This document shows positions 62,448 to 64,000 of a DNA stretch of 64,000 nucleotides, piece by piece. The DNA comes from an uncultured Clostridia bacterium. GTDB taxonomy: Bacteria > Bacillota > Clostridia > Christensenellales > Aristaeellaceae. Made by a program: the position numbers and the translations under genes. Location of the stretch: NCBI GenBank assembly GCA_934631025.1, contig CAKTXR010000003.1, forward strand, positions 1 to 64,000, in the 5' to 3' direction. The notes below the pieces were generated by a model, which ran no database searches, was not told the DNA's origin, and worked only from the letters and a program-made list of their open reading frames with translations. The first letter of the stretch is position 1; each line of letters opens with the position of its first letter.

Positions 62448-62797
62448 CAGCGTCAGAGAATGTTTCAAAAAGGGAAAGCCGCATGCCATCGCGGCTTTGT
62501 CCGTCAGCTTATGGAAATGATCCGCCTGATGAATTTTTGAAACGGTCTCCTATATACTGGTGTGTGTTTCCAAAATATGTCCCGCCGCATCAAGGCGCGG
62601 CTTTCTTTTTTTCAGAAACGTGGTCATTCGCGGGAAGCGCCGCCCCTCGCCCGCAGGCAATCCGGCACCGCCTCCCGAAAGATACTCCCCCATATACCGG
62701 CTCTATTGATTCTTATTATAATTATAGCGCCCACCCATCCTTCAGAACAGCCGCATACGGTTAATTTGAAACTAAGGTTGTGCGACAGGCCGGCTCG
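62448..62797. other. Gene-free leader region of the helicase gene
   Basis: No supported gene. It contains the structured segment at 62462-62543, a plus-strand GCCGC/GCGGC hairpin with TTTCTTTTTTT near 62586-62612, two related minus-strand stretches with CCRGTATAT-GG (near 62544-62560 and 62683-62700) and two adjacent minus-strand TATAAT boxes at 62715-62726 that could start the leader, though no good -35 box is visible. Confidence 0.5.
62462..62543 (-). promoter_or_regulatory. Structured leader segment of the helicase mRNA
   Basis: In the minus-strand RNA GTTTCAAAAA (62543-62534) is perfectly complementary to TTTTTGAAAC (62471-62462). Between them lies a perfect 8-bp hairpin, AAAGCCGC (62498-62491) with GCGGCTTT (62482-62475), whose own T-run is the 3' arm of the outer stem. 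This nested arrangement directly precedes the terminator at 62412-62447. Confidence 0.6.
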
Positions 62798-64000
62798 TCA
62801 GCCGCTCACGCCCAGCAGATCGTCGGTCAGCGCGGCGGTGAGCGTCAAGATCGTCACCTTGGGCTGATTGTTCAGCCGGAAGCGCGGCAGCGGAATCGCG
62901 TCGCTCATGCCCAGCCCGCCGGTGGTATAGACGTTGACGCCGCCCAGCAGCCGCTCGCCCTCGACCAGCGTCTGATCGGGCAGCCAGCCGTGCCGCGGCG
63001 CTTCGATCGCGGGGATATAGATCGCGCCCAGCCCGGGCAGCTTCCAGCCGCCGCCGCAATAGTGGCCGGCCAGCACCAGATCGGCCGTGCGCAGCATTCC
63101 GGAGCCGGAATAGCCGCTGGCGGCGTTATAGGCCTCGATGGGCGGATAGTGCGCCACGGCGATGTGCAGATCGTCGCTGCTCATCGTCGAAACGGCGTTT
63201 AAGAGCTTTTCGGCGCACTGCACGCGCCATGCCGTCAGCGGGAGCGTCGTGCGCGCCGCCGTGCCGCCCGCCACCACCTCAGCGCTCTCCATGCGATACT
63301 GCGCGTTGAGCTGGGACAGCAGCGGCGAGGCCTCCACATCCAGCATACTCTCAGGCGTGAGCCACATCGTCGATTTGTTCTTGACGATCTGCGTCGGCGC
63401 GTCCAGATAGATCGCGCCGTGATCGATCGCGCCCAGCACCCAGTCCTCCAGCACGAACTGCTCGAGCGTGCCCTCGGTGTCGCGCGGCTCGTCGAGCAGC
63501 GGGCCGGGATCAGAATCGCCCGCAATGAAATAGACCGGCGCGCTCGAGGTCAGGCCGTCCAGCAGCTCATAAAGCGGCGCGGCGTTGCCCTTTTTGCCCA
63601 CCATATCGCCCGCCATGATCATGAGATCGTACTTCACGCCGTTGATCGAGCGCAGCAGGCTGGCCTGGCTGTTACCGAACTCCTGCCCGTGCAGGTCGGA
63701 AATGAGCGCGATGCGATAGCCCTCGAAATCCGCGCTCAGTCCGGCGATGGACACCGTCTTTTCCTCCACCGCGATGCTGTTGTTGTTGAAGAACATGATC
63801 AGCAGCGCCAGCGCCACAACGCTCACCAGCACGAACGCCGAGAACTTGATGCGCCTGAGCCATGCAAACCGCTTGAGCAGCAGCTCCGATACCTTGTCCT
63901 GATCCTCGCCGGTGGTGAAATCGTCGAACGACTTGAACGCGCCGGTGCTGTAGCGGCGGATCACCGCGCCGCCCCGGCGCAGGCTGCCGCTCAGCTTCAT
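62798..64000 (-). CDS. Membrane-anchored metallophosphoesterase, YkuE-like, start at window edge
   Basis: 400 residues readable, ATG exactly at the window end, so the true start may lie further out. Basic N-terminus, one transmembrane helix at about 53-72, then a calcineurin-like domain: Ile-Ser-Asp-Leu-His-Gly (about 96-101) and Met-Ala-Gly-Asp-Met-Val (about 126-131). The usual Gly-Asn-His-Glu is Gly-Asp-Ser-Asp, and the usual Gly-His-x-His-Gly is Gly-His-Tyr-Cys-Gly-Gly, so two metal ligands differ. Substrate unknown; the family hydrolyses phosphodiesters such as lipid A precursors or UDP-sugars outside the membrane. Confidence 0.8.
   Translation of the reverse strand: MKLSGSLRRGGAVIRRYSTGAFKSFDDFTTGEDQDKVSELLLKRFAWLRRIKFSAFVLVSVVALALLIMFFNNNSIAVEEKTVSIAGLSADFEGYRIALISDLHGQEFGNSQASLLRSINGVKYDLMIMAGDMVGKKGNAAPLYELLDGLTSSAPVYFIAGDSDPGPLLDEPRDTEGTLEQFVLEDWVLGAIDHGAIYLDAPTQIVKNKSTMWLTPESMLDVEASPLLSQLNAQYRMESAEVVAGGTAARTTLPLTAWRVQCAEKLLNAVSTMSSDDLHIAVAHYPPIEAYNAASGYSGSGMLRTADLVLAGHYCGGGWKLPGLGAIYIPAIEAPRHGWLPDQTLVEGERLLGGVNVYTTGGLGMSDAIPLPRFRLNNQPKVTILTLTAALTDDLLGVSG

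Noticed and set aside
62483..62764. 93-codon plus-strand frame in the helicase leader
   Set aside because: No ribosome binding site; contains a hairpin with T-run and overlaps paired RNA arms.

Overview
The window is a GC-rich (about 60% by eye), densely packed bacterial chromosome segment from a spore-forming, probably anaerobic, carbohydrate-fermenting member of the Clostridia (Bacillota). The grounds are GGAGG-type ribosome binding sites, TTGACA/TATAAT promoters, a T-box leader, an alpha/beta-type small acid-soluble spore protein with a sigma-G-like promoter, a glycyl radical enzyme, HemW, and LplABC-type sugar ABC systems. The species cannot be named from the sequence. No tRNA, rRNA, CRISPR array, integrase or complete insertion sequence was seen. 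About 50 protein genes are supported, plus one decayed gene. Most other open frames are antisense mirrors of these genes, which GC-rich DNA produces freely.

Layout. 1-15.5 kb, mostly minus strand: a sialidase cut by the window edge with an alpha/beta hydrolase; an ABC-F ATPase with a low-molecular-weight phosphatase; a plus-strand DUF4832-like glycosidase; an Eis-like acetyltransferase coupled to a zinc dehydrogenase; a glycyl radical enzyme coupled to its AraC-type regulator; a FliB-like Cys-rich protein with a large two-module FAD oxidoreductase; and a LUD-domain protein. 15.6-26.5 kb, plus strand: lepA, a GNAT protein, hemW, a DUF624 membrane protein, the spore protein, then a five-gene run (methyltransferase, hslO, TPR, HEAT and zinc-ribbon membrane protein) preceded by four short palindromes. 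26.7-32.3 kb: a broken maltose-type O-acetyltransferase, DUF2207 and DUF1653 genes, and a T-box-controlled methionine operon (metY-metAA) whose MetA residues point to acetyl-CoA.

32.3-49 kb is a carbohydrate region. An operon of alpha-galactosidase-like GH36, GH2 beta-mannosidase-like, NUDIX and MazG-like genes is divergent from a Gfo/Idh/MocA oxidoreductase. It is followed by a HAD phosphatase, an L,D-transpeptidase, a second Gfo/Idh/MocA enzyme, an LplBC-type permease pair with one binding protein, a paralogous binding protein under a look-alike promoter, and a LacI-type regulator. 49-54.3 kb holds a split ThrE-type exporter, rarA, a small membrane protein, tlyA and a CAP-domain secreted protein. 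54.4-60.5 kb is a second sugar module: a GH31 glycosidase convergent with a complete permease/permease/binding-protein operon. 60.6-64 kb carries a DEAD-box RNA helicase with a long, highly structured leader and a membrane-anchored metallophosphoesterase that reaches the window edge.

How the parts fit: the hydrolases, importers, oxidoreductases and LacI/AraC regulators suggest a gut-type glycan and plant-oligosaccharide forager with local regulators. The least explained items are the helicase leader with a terminator just before the start codon, the palindrome array at 20.9-21.2 kb, the glycyl radical enzyme without an adjacent activase, and the TPR-HEAT-zinc-ribbon operon.
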